In this document: positions 11,246-24,600 of the stretch, piece after piece | Numbering within the stretch: position 1 is the stretch's first letter | Layout of the letters: each line of letters begins with the position of its first letter | From: Crambe crambe | Lineage: Eukaryota; Porifera; Demospongiae; Poecilosclerida; Crambeidae | Direction of reading: 5' to 3' | Assembly: GCA_963924555.1 (NCBI GenBank) | Contig: OZ004586.1 | Coordinates: 2,252,501 to 2,316,500 of the forward strand | DNA length: 64,000 nucleotides | Program-made: the position numbers and the translations under genes | Notes under the pieces: generated by a model | Databases searched by the model: none | Seen by the model: only the letters and a program-made list of their open reading frames with translations | What the model was told of the DNA's origin: nothing

Positions 11246-13492
11246 TTACACCAAATCCATATACTCTGCCTCTGCAGCTTCATTAAGTTCCATATTACCT
11301 TGAGATGAGAGTCTGTACTTAGCATCTATCATTCCATTCGGTTCAACATATTCTCCATCAATACTCACTCTTGTATCTTTTTGAGGTAGTACTTGTAAAT
11401 TCGACAAATCCGGATATCTCTGTCGGTTCATTCTAAAGTGTTTTGGATTCTTTGGTCCATTGCTTTTATCTTTCGTGCCAACAGTCACATTCTCGTCTGA
11501 TTCAATAGTCTTATTGACAACATTAGGATCCTTGTAAACCTGTACACTATCCATCATGTCCCGGTTCAAACTCTTGTATTTTTGGTCCTCTGAAATAGAA
11601 TCGTCTTTGTCAATAGAGCTTATGCAGATGGCTTTAACTTCATCAATGTCCTTATGTTCATCTTCAAAACTGCTCGGAGCTTCATAAAGTCGTCGTTCGT
11701 TCATCATTTCTCTGTTTAAACTTTTGTACTTTATATCACTTGAGTGGCCACTCCCTGTGCTGGTGGTACTGGAGATAATGCAAGTGCTGTGACAGCCGCC
11801 ATTTATTGTAGCAGCTCTTTTCCCATTTATTCTGCTGGGTTCAACAGGAGCGTATTCCTCACCATCTGATGGTGGTGAAGGGAGAATTTCGTGTGTAAGT
11901 TTTGGGGGCAGTGTTTGCGGTTTTCTTGGAACAGGTGGAGGGTACTGAGGTGGGTTCATAGGTTCGGTTGCAGGCTTGGGGGGACTTGAAATGAGGGTGG
12001 TGGAAGAGGTTATCGGCTGGTTGATGGGATACACTGAAAGTAAACATAAAGAGACATAATTTTTATGTTAGGATGATAAAAACAACAGTATAAGAGTTGA
12101 CATGTCTGTAGGATGGCCACACAGTGTGCATGTACATCACATGATACATGTATGTACATGTGAATGCACAATAAATGAATGGAATGTATCATTTTTCTAC
12201 ATCTTCATGGCACATGCATAAAAATATTATATGAACACACACACACATATGCATGTCGCAGCTACGTGTTAGCTAGGTCTGGCTAATAAATGCACACCTT
12301 TTTCCATGTTGATAGCTTTGTGATTATTCGGTTTCCTGCAGCAGAGACAAACGACAATCAGCAGCAGTACGAGAACCATGACCGCTAGTGTCCCCCCTAT
12401 CGTCGATACGATAATAACGATCATTACAGAAATGACTATATCTTTGCTCCTTTCAGTGTCTTGGCTCCCAGTAGTGACTTGTGAAATATTTGTAGATGAT
12501 CCGGAGGAAGATGTAGTCATTCCAGAATCTGGGGTGCTCACAGTGCTACCACCTGTTGACGCCATTCCTTCGAAATTGACACAGCTTCCACTCAGTGATG
12601 TGTGAATGATCCTATCTTGGGGACATGGCGTTAGGTTTTGATATTCAATAGATCCCAATCTCTCCAGTGTGGTGTGTGTACCCTCAGCTATTAATTCATC
12701 ACCATTAAGTGTTGGAGGATCCAGAATAACTGCACACCAATAGTCACCCACTACTGTACTCTTACTGATATTCTTCACTTTTAATTTCGATCGGACAATT
12801 TTATTCTTGTGGGAGGAATTCAGAATAATTTCAGTATCAACATTCACCAAATTCATTTGTGTTTCAGCCAGAATATTCAGGTTTTGAGTCACACCATTGC
12901 CAGCTAGAGTGCGGTACCACTCAATTGTGAAAGCTCTTTCATTATTGATAGAATCTGGAGGGCCTAACACGTTACATTCCAGAACCAAAAGGTCACTGTG
13001 GTTGGAATTAGAGTAGGGATTACAGGGGAACTCTGGAAGTGGCTCTGTGAGAAAGTAGTAACCACTTGGACAGGAATCTGTTGAATAACAAAGACAATTA
13101 TTGTTTGCAGCAAAGACACAGTTAGCTAGCTGCAATCAATGGCTGATTTATAGCTAGCTACCATGGAAAATATTTAAGAGCATCAAAAGCTAAAAGCTGT
13201 TACAGTGGCCATACATGGAAATAATGTGAAATCAGTATTGTGTGATATGCAATCTAGCCACTAGTGCATGCAAATTGCAATGGTCTTGCAGCCAGACCTT
13301 ATGCTTGCTACTTAGCTATTAGCTAGGGCTGGATATGCAAGACCAATATACTATAATAATAACTATAAAATAAAAAAAGCATAAGTTATACTCACCAATA
13401 GATTGAGCATTAGATGTGCTCTTGTTCATTGCGATTAAGAGTAAGGCTTGAAACGAGAAGAGATGAAGAGATAATCTTAAAATTAGAGTCAT
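11246..13492 (-). CDS. single-Ig transmembrane receptor A with ITIM-like tail
   Basis: Exons in transcript order are 13396-13492, 12298-13077 and 11246-12033, with both introns in phase 1. They total 1,665 bp, giving 554 aa. Exon 1 encodes a signal peptide starting MTLILRLSLHLF. Exon 2 encodes one Ig-like domain (Cys in 'LECNV', Trp in 'TIEWYR', Cys in 'GDYWCAV'). It continues with a second Cys-containing stretch, a Ser/Thr-rich stalk, and a membrane helix of about 25 residues followed by CLCCRK. Exon 3 is the cytoplasmic tail. It has a proline-rich SH3-type segment (PPPVPRKP, LPPK) and tyrosines in EYAPV, IKYKSL, LYEAP, QKYKSL, VYKDP, EYVEP, KYRL and EYMDL. IKYKSL fits the ITIM pattern [ILVS]xYxx[LV]. 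The family is unrecognised beyond Ig superfamily. A paralogue is the next gene upstream, in the same orientation. A signalling or recognition role is inference. Confidence 0.85.
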
Positions 13493-15192
13493 CTTGTACT
13501 GTTTTCTTATAGTATAGCAATGATGATAAGATAGCTAAGAAGATCACTGTTGAAATCCAATTATTTAGGAAAAAGGAGAGAGAAACTATTGTAGCTGTTA
13601 ACAAACTTATGAAGTGATTGCTTCCCCTCGAGTTTTAACTTCACAGAATTCTTTTTATGGAAGCCACACAGCCGGAGAACCACATGTGAGAAGTGTTGCC
13701 ATAACAGCAAATTGGCTTTGGAAGGTGCTTCAATCCGAACTAGGAATTCCGCTAGAAGTCACTTGGATGAGTGCCATAATGAAAAATGATAGCACACACT
13801 TTGAACCCTTTGTCCTTGAGTTGTGTACGTGCCTCCATTTGTAGTGTTTACACTATCAGTATCATGCAGTGATTGGATGATTAGCTAGCTACCTGAAGCT
13901 ATAGCTGAAGTTTCAGATGATATAATAGTTACATGTACGTATACACAGGGGTGTATCCACATGACTTTTGAGTGGTTCGGTGTGCTTGTGTGTGGAAAAT
14001 TTTTGGATGGCCATGCCCACTTTACCCTTTATCACTACACCCACTTTTATAAGGAATTTTGATAAAGCTGAAAAAAATGGTTATGTTCAACCGTCTGTGA
14101 GATCTTGATGAAAAATTAAAATGATTAAGGCATGCTTGGGTCATGGTGTTTGATAATGAAGGATAACGAAAGTGATTCGGTGAAAACCGGACCAACTGGA
14201 GTGGTGGATACACCCTTGTACAGTGTTGTAAACTACTTCAAAGAGTAAACATAATTATTATAGGGATGAATTTTATAGGTCAGTCTATTAGCTATAGCTA
14301 GCTATAATTATGAAATGGGGTTATCGGGTTATCTTAATTTTATACTACATAGTCTTCAGCATTCACGAAAAATAAATCCTGATAGCTGTAGCTATAGTAA
14401 TCTTATATACACCTCTCTAATCTTACAGCTCATAATTATAATACCACGTTCAAATAGTGTCTGCATTTATGATTTTATGGTAAACCAAGACTATATAATT
14501 GTTCCTGTCTTTGAAGGAACATGGAGCTAAGCAATCAAGCTACAACCCACTCTATATCTGTTTACTCAAAAGTGGCCAACATAAAAGGGCAAGTAATTAC
14601 AAAGATGATAACATTATCCACCCCACCTATTTTATCTTGTAGCTCAGTTAGCTTTCATCATTGGCATTCGACCATGAGATCATGGTGGAGGCACTTACAT
14701 CGAATAAGGGATTCTTGGCAATTGTTGGCATAATTGACTGAATTAGTACCACTATGATTTATTTGGCTGCAATAAGCCTGAGAAATTCCTCAAAAACACT
14801 GCAGCCCTCACACACGGTTTTTGGAGTAACTTTGCCATTGGGGAAAGGGGAGATTTTTACAATATGCAGAATGGATTGGTCGGTCACGCTCCTGGAGATG
14901 ATGTCTAGTAGCTAGCTAATGATAGGATGAATCATAGTTAGCTACTATATAATTTTATCATCATCCCTATATAGCTTATAACCATAGCTAACTCACACAT
15001 TAAAAGTTTTGCTTAGCAAAAGCTATAGAGCTGATTACAGTTACATGCACGTTTTTTTTTTCCAATTTAAGGTCACAGTATAGCTAGCTAGGTAGCTAGC
15101 TAACATGAAATGAGAAATTGATATAGCTTGTCTATATATGATGGGCCTATTAAGATTGTATTGTATGCATGGATAATCATTATTAAAAGGAG
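13493..15192. other. intergenic between the two Ig receptors
   Basis: No gene is seen. It contains a MITE at about 13,942-14,220 and TAGC-rich simple sequence around 14,285-14,310 and 15,080-15,100. Confidence 0.5.
13942..14220. mobile_element. MITE-like element (tacAcAGGGGTGTATCCAC ends)
   Basis: Imperfect inverted ends 'acaggggtgtatccac' and 'gtggatacacccttgt' bound about 280 bp. A related element with 'tacaggggtggatcca' ends lies at 50,048-50,373. No clear target duplication is seen. Confidence 0.6.
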
Positions 15193-16897
15193 TTACAAAA
15201 TGGACCCAGTTGTCTTATTCTCCAGAGGTTGTTGTGTTGCTGTTCCCATGCCAGTGGTGGTTGATGTTTGCTGCTGCTGCTGATTCTGTTGGCTCTGTTG
15301 TCCATGAGAGCTCTTTCCCGTCTTCATTCGGTAGCTGCTGTTGAGGTGACTGAAGCTGGCATGGTGGTTGAGTGGGTGTGGTTTTGGATTGAGGGTGATG
15401 GAGGAGTAAGCTAGGGAGTTCGTTCCTAGGACTTCAGTGTGTTTATACATTCCAATGTCTTCTTCCTGTGTGGCAGTGGATTGAATGGATACACGAAGGT
15501 TCCTGTTAAGTACTATGAACAAGAGAAACAGGAACTCATAAGTTTTAAGCCAAGAAAAAATAAATACAAATAGCCCAAGCTAAACCAGTTGTAGCTAGTT
15601 CACTGGCTTTTAAGGTATGAATGAGAGAAGATCCCATCTTTGAGTTTCCTGAAACACAACCAGATTAGATGCATAGAAAACCTTCCTTTCATTGTCTAAA
15701 GCGCATGGAATCAACCCTTCTCTCTTTTCCTTTCAGAGACTTAGGAAGTGCTGTGTGGTGTAGGAACCTCATTTTACATGAACCATTATTGCATGGATAT
15801 CAAAGAAAGTAATGCAGTTCACTATAACTCTATAGCATAAGAAAAGACTCAACCCTTATTAGTACAGTTAAGCCTTCTTGCATGCACGCACTGGTATACT
15901 CAATTGGATATTAGAATAGGAGTTATTTTATTCAATCATGCATGCAGCTTGGAAAAATGTTTGACAACATTAAGGATCTGAAATAATAATCAACTTTTCT
16001 TCCCATAATAATTGACCATCAAGAGACAACATACCAGTATGTTCCTTCTTCCCGTTGATGATCCAACATGAATATGAGACCACCAATATCAAGACCAGAA
16101 GAATCACAACCAAAATGCCTCCAGCTATGACAATTCCAGCCAGTGTGCCACTCTTTATGATGATTGCATCAGAATTACTTAATGGACTACATGAGTTCAC
16201 TGATTCAGAAGTCCCCCCCATTCGGTCCTTTGCTACACACTCCAAATGAGGTCGGTGGAAAGTTGGTTTTCCCACACATGGCGGGAAATGCAACTCTTTA
16301 GCAAGGTATTCATCACTGCTCAGTATCTTTGTTATTGTACTGGATTGTCCAGCAACTGAGTATGAGTAATTATCGAGTGTTTTGAGTAGAACTCTACACC
16401 AATACTTTCCAGGTATGACTGCCCGTCCAAAATTGATAGAAAGCGTTGATTTGACATAAATCCCCATAATTGACGATGTATTCCTGTAAAAGTAATTTGA
16501 ATGTACATTTATCACTTGGTTTGTAGCATCAGTATACAAAATTTCTTCCTCTGCTCCTTGTTCATTAGCGAGTCTTATCCATTCGATGGTGAAGTTCTTT
16601 TCTGGGTGCATTTGACTAATGATGGGTGCATGCACAGAGCACTGGAGGTCGATGAAATTATCGTTGCGATTACTCGTGGGGAGGTAAGGGTTACAAGGGA
16701 GAGTGGAAGGTGGTTGAAGTGTGAAGAACAGTTGACAGGATTCTACATCATTATACGAGAAATAAGGAAAGACGGTGAAACAGGATGATCTTGAGGAATT
16801 AATATCTCCTTCTACATGATTGCTTACCATTTTCGTGGGTATTTTTTATCTGAGAACTGAAGAATAGAACCAAGAACATGTAGAAGAAGGTAGACAT
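15193..16897 (-). CDS. single-Ig transmembrane receptor B with ITIM-like tail
   Basis: Exons are 16828-16897, 16035-16742 and 15193-15512. Both introns are phase 1 (the first is 85 bp) and the total of 1,098 bp gives 365 aa. Exon 1 encodes the signal peptide MSTFFYMFLVLFFSS. Exon 2 begins E-SC and contains PCNPY, which aligns with D-SC...PCNPY of receptor A. The Ig-like core follows (Cys in 'LQCSV', Trp in 'TIEWIR', Cys in 'GKYWCRV'), then a membrane helix of about 25 residues. Exon 3 is a short tail of about 106 residues with a Gln-rich run and tyrosines in GMYKHTEV, LAYSSI (ITIM-like) and SYRM. The first acceptor was chosen because it restores phase and matches receptor A. Other AGs give wrong phase or an intron of 16 bp. 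It is a tandem paralogue of receptor A with a much shorter tail. Confidence 0.85.
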
Positions 16898-17595
16898 TGC
16901 TCCCAGTTTCAACTCCACCACTAGCTACTGATTCTTTTTTCTAAACAACACAAATCATCAAAAAAATTTTTAAAATCTTACAAAAGAATTAGCTAACTAG
17001 CTAGCTAGCTTATGCTAAAACTGAGCTAGCTAGCTAGCTTTAAATGCAGTCTCTTCTCCTATAAAATGCCAGCTGGCAGAGCATGTATCACAAGCTAATT
17101 CCATGCAATGGACAAAGAAAAGTACAGTAATGACTCAAAGACTCGATGTTTTCATTGCTGGACTGTTTAGCTATGTGCTGTAGTGTTACAGCTTCCCTCC
17201 TTTTGGGCAGCTGCATCAGAACTGCACCTGGAACAAAGAGAATTGTTCATTGTTCCCCAAGTACCTTCTTGGCATGTATGAGGTAGTGTTAGATCAACAA
17301 ATTTAAAGCATTTACTTCAGCCATGTGAGTTATTACCTCAATGTGATTGCTAGTTTGAGTTTCCTATACGCAGAGCTACGTAGGTGCTGGACCATATGTG
17401 GATATTTAGTCTCGCACGGATTGCTTAGTCTAGCTCTGCAATGAATCGGAAGTAGCTAAGGGTACTACTATGATTCTATTGTACCTCGTCCTCAGGCAGG
17501 ATTAGGAGCTGAAAGGAGAGAGAAAGTTTAAATTCGAAGGAGTGACTCGATGCGCGCGCATGTGCAGTGTTTATTATGTAATTTTTAATTTAATT
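16898..17595. other. intergenic
   Basis: No gene is seen. TAGC repeats occur near 16,990-17,040. Confidence 0.5.
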
Positions 17596-18534
17596 TCAGT
17601 TACTATGGAGGAAGCTAATAATCCTGTTTGCTGTAACACTATCAAAATTCAGGTCCATGAGATCAGCAACAGATGCCTGTGCTAAGCCTGAGAGCCCCCC
17701 ACACCCATCCAATATCATCACACACTCCCTCTCGGTAAAACCAAACCCTTTCAAAATAGCAATGACATTTTCTTCCGACTCCAACTGCGTCTCTAAATCT
17801 GCCATTCTCTTTTTTATAAGACATGAAAGAGACTTGCTTGCAATCTTGACAATACTTAGCATAGAATCTGCGCACTCCTTTGAATTATGCAGCAGTAAAA
17901 AATGAATATTACCAGTCAAGAAATGATCTTGTAATAAACCGTGAGTTGCTTGCTCATAACGGCCAATGAGAGGTGCCGTGACAAGAACATAACATTTGTG
18001 ATGAAGTTTGCTGAACTTCTCCAGATTCTGAGTGACTTCAGGTGCTATTTTCGACTGTTCGGTAGGAGGCCAGCTTGTGAGTATGTTTGAGGTTGGTAGG
18101 ATCATGAAGGCGACGGCAGATTGAGGGTAAATGCAAGTGTGAGGTAGAGTACTACTGGATACTACACATAAGAATAAGATATTTATTAGATGCCCTCTTC
18201 ATGTATCTATCTGTACGACCCATTTTGATTGGTCAGGTTTTCTACAGCTACAGAATCAGTAGGCCATAGGGAATCAGTAGGCCATAGTTAACAGTACGTC
18301 ACTGTATAAAACATTGGGTATGCATTCTATTTTCATGTCCAGGGACTGGGGAAGGAAAACCACATCTCCCCCCAGCCCTCCAACCAAGTCATTAGCTAAA
18401 CCTTTTATCCTGACTTGCTGCATCTTCAGCAAGCGATGAAGTTCACTCTCTGCGAGACTGATGTTCAAAATCACTAGCCATGGGTTCTCAGAGCTAGAGT
18501 TATCACAACCTGCCATTTCAGCTGCATCGTGCAC
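17596..18534 (-). CDS. SPO16 (C1orf146)-like meiotic XPF-fold protein
   Basis: The two-exon model is 18303-18534 and 17596-18161, with a phase 1 junction, total 798 bp and 265 aa. The donor GTGACG is weak, so the junction is the least certain part. SPO16 partners SHOC1/ZIP2 and promotes meiotic crossovers. The N-terminal part has a 'NPWLVILNISLAE' strand. The middle has 'AVAF', 'LEKFSKLHHKCYVLV' and 'HFLLLHNSKECADSML', which resemble the degenerate XPF-nuclease-like core of vertebrate SPO16. The C-terminus (about residues 205-265) looks like a helix-hairpin-helix pair (GFGFTERECVMIL, LMDLNFDSVTANRI). FAAP24 and other XPF-like proteins are alternatives, but the central motif fits SPO16 best. 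The gene is divergent from ODAD2. Confidence 0.6.
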
Positions 18535-18620
18535 ATGCGCAATATGGAACGATATTCATATTACTCTGTTGCCATGGAATTTACAAACTGATGCAAACGG
18601 ACTAGTTTATAGTCTAGTCG
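18535..18620. promoter_or_regulatory. 86-bp bidirectional promoter interval
   Basis: The initiator codons of the SPO16-like gene (-, 18534) and ODAD2 (+, 18621) are 86 bp apart, so both 5' UTRs and core promoters must overlap. It contains 'gcacatgcgcaatatgg', an NRF-1-like palindromic CATGCGC core (TGCGCATGTGC on the other strand), which is common in bidirectional animal promoters. Whether it is used is inference. Confidence 0.5.
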
Positions 18621-21600
18621 ATGGGTGCAACTCTCTCTAGTCGTGCAGAGTGGACCTCTGCAAGTGATAAAGGCGGAAAATTGGACTTTAGCAAGTCTAA
18701 CGAGACGCTTTTACTGGAAATATTGGAATACGTTGAAACACTCTGCAGAGAGCATCCCAGGGAAGCTTCCGTGGCATTCAAGCGCCCTTTTGTGTGGAAG
18801 AGCAGCCTCCTATTAAATCAATTCGATGTCCTCAAGACTTCTGCTTCTGATGATTACATCTTTAGGTATCCTTTTTAATTAGCACTTTTCAGCTGCTTGC
18901 AGAGTGGTGTGCATTATATAGAATAATACCTTATACCGTACTGCAGTACCGAAGGCTTGGTATCCGATGAGAAGCAAGATACTGGAGAGCCACATCTTAA
19001 AATCACTGTTGTAAGGCTAGCTATAGGACCGTAGCTAGCTAGCAGTAAAGGTCCTCTAGTTAAACTCTGTTATTGGTTAGGTGGGGGATGAAATAGAAAT
19101 TCAAGCTCTGAACTTCAGACAGATTTCTAAAGTGTTGGAATGTTCTGGCGAGAAGAAGCTGAAAGAAGTCCAGCTTTGTCTGGAAGGTATGTTGGTGATG
19201 ACTTTTTTAAAAACCCCTTGAGACCCTATTTGAATTCAGTGGCAGCCCTATCCTTCAAAGTCAAGTACAATAGTGATACCTTTACCTCCTTAATTAATAG
19301 CCCTCCTTAATTAATAGCCAATCAAGACCCCATTGCCGTCATCATGGGTCCAGCCTTCGCTTCATCGATAAGTGGACTGCCAGCTAATAACAACACTCTC
19401 CTAGAGATCCATGAGCGACTGGCCAGGGAGAAAGCTATGGGGTACGAAGGAGACAGTGTCGATGACCTAGACTCCTCCTTTAGGCTGCTCTTGCTATTGA
19501 ATAACTTGGATCTCAAAATGCTTCACTCTTCTGTGAAGGAGATGGGAAAGTAAGTCAAAGATTTTCACAGTACGTATGTCGCTATAAAAAATTGGAAAAC
19601 CTTATGAAGAAATTCTTATATAAGGGCACGGCAAGTTTCCTTGTTTCCTATTAAATATTATGCCATGCCCTTGTGTATCTTATCAACAAAAAATTTCCTT
19701 CCAGAAAACATATAAGATTTTATAGCTATGACTTCTTTTATGAACTTTTTAGAGAGGTTCGTCTCTCTCCAGAAGCTGTGGATGTAAGTATTATTTGTCA
19801 ATTTTTTCCTAAGAATAACTATACCTCCTACATCCATAGAATGAGATGACATTACTGTACAAGTTCTGTGGGGACGATGAAAAAAGTTGTCTTAAGGATC
19901 TATGCTATTCCACAGGTACAAGTACAGGTTTCTGTTTGGTCTCTGGTATATATAATGATGCAGCATAATTTTTTGTCTCTCTGTAGATATGGTATTCTCT
20001 AATGAGTGCCGTGCTCCCCCATGGAGACAGGTGCTGGGTGACATCTGTTATATTGAAGTCACTACCTGTGAAGAGGATCACTTCTTTGTCACTGCCAGTA
20101 CTGAAGGCTATTACATCAATAAGGTAAATATTTTTGTTAGTAGTTGTTTATTATTTGTTTACCCTTTTGTTTATTATTTGTTTACCCTTTTGTTTATTAT
20201 TTATTTACCCTTTTGTTTATTATTTGTTTATCCTTTTGTAGGGACGGAACAAAAAGGATGGTGAGATAGATTACGACAAAATCGGCGATACCTTCAATAC
20301 CTTGGTTGCACTCCTCAAGACTAAAAGCAGCATCTTTGCCACTAACATTGAAAAGCAGGTGAGTTTAGTCCTTACCCCAACACTTGCATGCATGTTCCAT
20401 ATAATATGTACATGCATGTTTGCATGTTGCATGTCCTGATACATGTAGAGGATCCATAAGCTCTCCCTATTTCCCCCTCTCACCATCCCCTCGGTGGTGG
20501 TATAGGAGTATATTTATTCGGAAGAGAGAGATAATCCATCTCGTACTGAAGAAGGTTTTGCTGAAGAGACATTCCATGATGCTATGGAGACCTTTCATTC
20601 CAATAATGCAGAAGACCAGGGCACACCTAGGAAGGCACCTCGCAGTCAGAGGTATGTAAATTGTATGCTGGCAAGACCTATCATGCCAATATGCCACGCC
20701 CATTTTGCAAAAGTCTTGCCCATATAAGGTTCTTTAGGGAACCGATGGAGAAGCTGCTTTTGTGACCAGAAAATGCCTCATTTCAAGAGAGATAATATCT
20801 AGCTACATGTAAAATGCAATGACCTGATTTTTGTTTGTTGTTTTTTCTTTTTTCTTTTTGTTTTTGTTTTTGTTTTTTTTGTTGTTTTTTTTCACAGATA
20901 TGTGTAATCTATGATCTATGCTGAAATTCTAGTAGCACCAATACGGCAAGTACAAGCAAGAAGTCTGTTAGACCAGCAGAACCCTCCCAGAAGTGGAAGT
21001 CACTGGAGCTCAGTGAGAACAGCTACCATACTGCTCTCCTCACTCCTGGGCAAAAGTTTGTTTGTTTGTTTGTTTGTTTGTTTGCCTATTTGTTTGTTTT
21101 TCAGCCAGAAAATCATTTTTTGGCCACTGTTAGTGTACAGTTTTGTTCACATTGTGATAAAGTGTTAATGATCTGATTCTTCACAATTTGTGTTGTGTGA
21201 AAAAATTCAAATTTTCTACAAGATGTTAGGACTTAATAATTCTTATGACAGAAGTGGAAGCAGGCTGAATGTGGGTACAAGTGTTTCAAGTGAACGGGGA
21301 AAAATGAAGTCTAGTTCAAGCAGAAAGTCGTCTACAAAGAAATCTCGGTAAGCAAAAACCCTGGTTAGTACCAGTGGAACCTCCACTGCCAGACCTCTCA
21401 ACAAAGGACAGACCTTTGTACATAATATACTCTATAGAAAACCCCCAACCTCTCTACAAAGGACAAAAGGCTGGGTCCTGGATATTATCATGAGCAAGCC
21501 CAGAGGGAGGGTTATGTACACACACACATGCACACACACACACACGCAAACACACAGTTAATGTCATGAAGAGCTTACTATATAATTCAATACAAGTACA

Positions 21601-24600
21601 CATGTACTATCTCTTTTAGAGTGAGTTCCACGAACCAGTCAGTGTTGGAGGGCTTTGAGAGTGAGAGTGGAACTGACTCCAGTGAAGATGAAGAAATACA
21701 GGAAAGAAGAACTGTGAGTCAGGTTTATACCCACCAATGTGTAGCACTGTCTGTAGATATGTATTTCAGAGACTCTCTTAGATACATACCTGGTATTAGA
21801 TACATACCTGGTATTCTTACACGTAGGACAGTGTGAGATTTTGATATTGAAAAAAAAAATGGGGCAAAGCAATAATTAATTATTTTTTTTTGGACCTGCA
21901 GGATCCAATCAATGCTGACCTTCCTGGCGAGTATTGGCAGATTCAGAAACTCATCAAATATTTGAGAGTAAGTGGGAAAATAATGTATGCACAATATGTG
22001 TAGTAATAGCTTGACATACATAACATCTTCTTATTCTAATCAATCTTTCCTTCAACAAAATATACGCAGGGTGGCTCAGAATAGAATGCTATGTATTTTT
22101 GAATAGGGAGGAAATCAAACATCCACTGTCATTGCACTATGCTCCATCTTGGACTTTGACCTGAAGCAGGAAGCATGCCAACAAGCCATCCGAGACTCTG
22201 GTGGTATGGATCTGCTCATCAACCTCCTCGAAACTGATGACGTCAAGTGCAAAATTGGCACCTTGCGAATTCTCCGGGCAATCTCACAGAACACTCAAAC
22301 TAGGACTGCTATTGTGGACCTGGGAGGTACAAGTCGTGTGCATGTACATGTACATGTGCCATGACATGTACATATGCCATGACATGTACATGTGCCATGT
22401 ACATGTGCCATGTACATGTGCCATATACATATGCCATGTACTTGTACATGTGCATGTACTGATAATTCTATCACAGCTTTCACGTACATAATGATTGTAT
22501 TGTGATATTCAGCCAATCGGAGAATAATTATAAGTATCAGTGGTCAATTATAGTCACTTTGGACACTAACTAGTTTGATGATAGAGTGATTGTTGTGGAA
22601 TTGTAGGTGTGCCAATGTTGGTGGATATTCTGGGTTCTCCAAATCGAGGTTTGAAGTGCTTGGCTGCAGAGACGATTGCTAACGTGGCCAAGTTCAGGAG
22701 GGCCAGAAGACTGGTCAGACAAAATGGAGGCATCAAAAGACTCGTAAGAAGTGGAGAAAGATCAGATTGTTCATGATAAATACATAGTGCATTTGTCTCG
22801 TCTAAACAGTAGAGTTATGCATACAAGTTATAATATTGTTGCTTAAAGATTTAAAGGAATTCTCAAATTCAAAACTGTACGTAGTAGATAGAGCATAATG
22901 TTATAATGATGTATTTCTGCAGGTTAGCTTACTGGAGAACCCAGGACGTCCAGGTAGCCCCATCACCGGTGAACAGAGTGATCTGGATGTTGCTCAATGT
23001 GCAGCCCTTGGACTGTGGAGTTGCTCCAAAAGCAGAAGCAATAAGATAGTATGTATGCTATGTATTAAGTCTAGGTATTACTGATTTGGATTAGAGTAAA
23101 CAGGTCTGGATTAGAGAAATCGGTATAATTGAGCCATGCATATTAGTTGTATGGTTGTACGTACGTTACGTATGTATATGACTGTGGATTGGTTACTCTA
23201 CTGCAATATTAGGCGTTGCTAAGGACTGGTGCAGTGCCTCTCTTGGGGAAACTTCTTTCGAGTGAAAACATTGACGTGTTGATTCCTGTGGTAGGAACAC
23301 TTCAAGAATGTGCCTCTGAGGTATGTACGTATGATCGAGAGTATACATTGTCAAAGTACTTGAATTTTGAATTAGTAATAAGCTAAATTCTCTAAGCCTG
23401 TACAAGTCTATAGCTCTGCAGAAAGTGGAGTATATATAGGCAAATTCTCCAAGCCTGTAGCAAATTATTAATTTTTTTTATAGCGTACTTACCAAGAATT
23501 GATCCAGTCTGAAGGGATGGTGGAGCATTTGGTGCGAGGATTGAAGACCGACGAAGGTGCTGAGGAGGAGAAGGGAGACCAGAAGGACAAGAAAGCGAAG
23601 GACAAGAAAACCGAACCAAAGGAGAATAGTGAGGAGATCATCAAGAAAGCCGAGCTCCAAAAACACTGTGCATTTGCCATATTTAAGGTAGGTAATATGG
23701 GATCACTTAACTATCTCTTTTACCATGTAGCCATTTTTTTTGTTTTTTTGAATCCCCATAATAAATTATTCCATAAAATTGCCCCTGAAATTAGGACAAC
23801 TCTCATTTCTTAAAATTTCTGCCACTTCACAATCTTTTGAATCCCCATAATAAATTGTTCCATAAGTATTGTGAGGACAACTCTCTCATTTCTTAAAATT
23901 ACTGCATTCATAGCTATCTTCTACTCTTATGTATAAGGAATTTGACCTCTCTCTGTATTATACAATCTCTGATTTTGTTTAGTGTGCAGAGGAAGAGATG
24001 ACCCGAACGCTTGTGAGGGAGCACGGAGGTCTGCAACCCCTTACCTCCCTGCTCAAGGCTACCGACCAAAAGGACCTGCTCTGTGCCGTCACTGGTGCTG
24101 TCTGGAAGTGCAGCAAAAGCCCAGAAAATGTCATTCAGTAAGTTTATGCAGTTGTAAATAAAAATAAATTATTATGTACTCAGTGATCCCACGAACCATA
24201 AACTCTTTTTTTTCCTAGATAGGACTGTATATAACTGCATTAATAGAATTCATGACCTATTATGAGAAACTGAAATAGTTTACAAAGATCTAAATATTCT
24301 TTGCAGATTCAAATCTCTGAAGGCCATCGAGCAACTGGTTTCACTGCTGAACAATCAACCTGAGGAGGTTATACGCTTTTTATATATAATTTATCATCTC
24401 ACTGTATGTGTTTATTTATTTGTAGGTGTTGATCAATGTAGTGGGGGCCCTAGCAGAATGTACAGCCAGTAATGCAGAGGTCAGGGTGATAATCCGCAAG
24501 GCTGGAGGGGTGATCCCTCTCGTTCAGCTCTTAACGGGCACCAACCAGGCTCTATTGATCAATACAACGAAGGCTGTTGGAGCATGTGCTCTGGATCCAG

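Noticed and set aside
16800..16830. A second, in-frame start for Ig receptor B at 'MVSNHVEGD'
   Set aside because: That frame lies inside the 85-bp intron. The signal-peptide exon splices past it with correct phase and matches receptor A.
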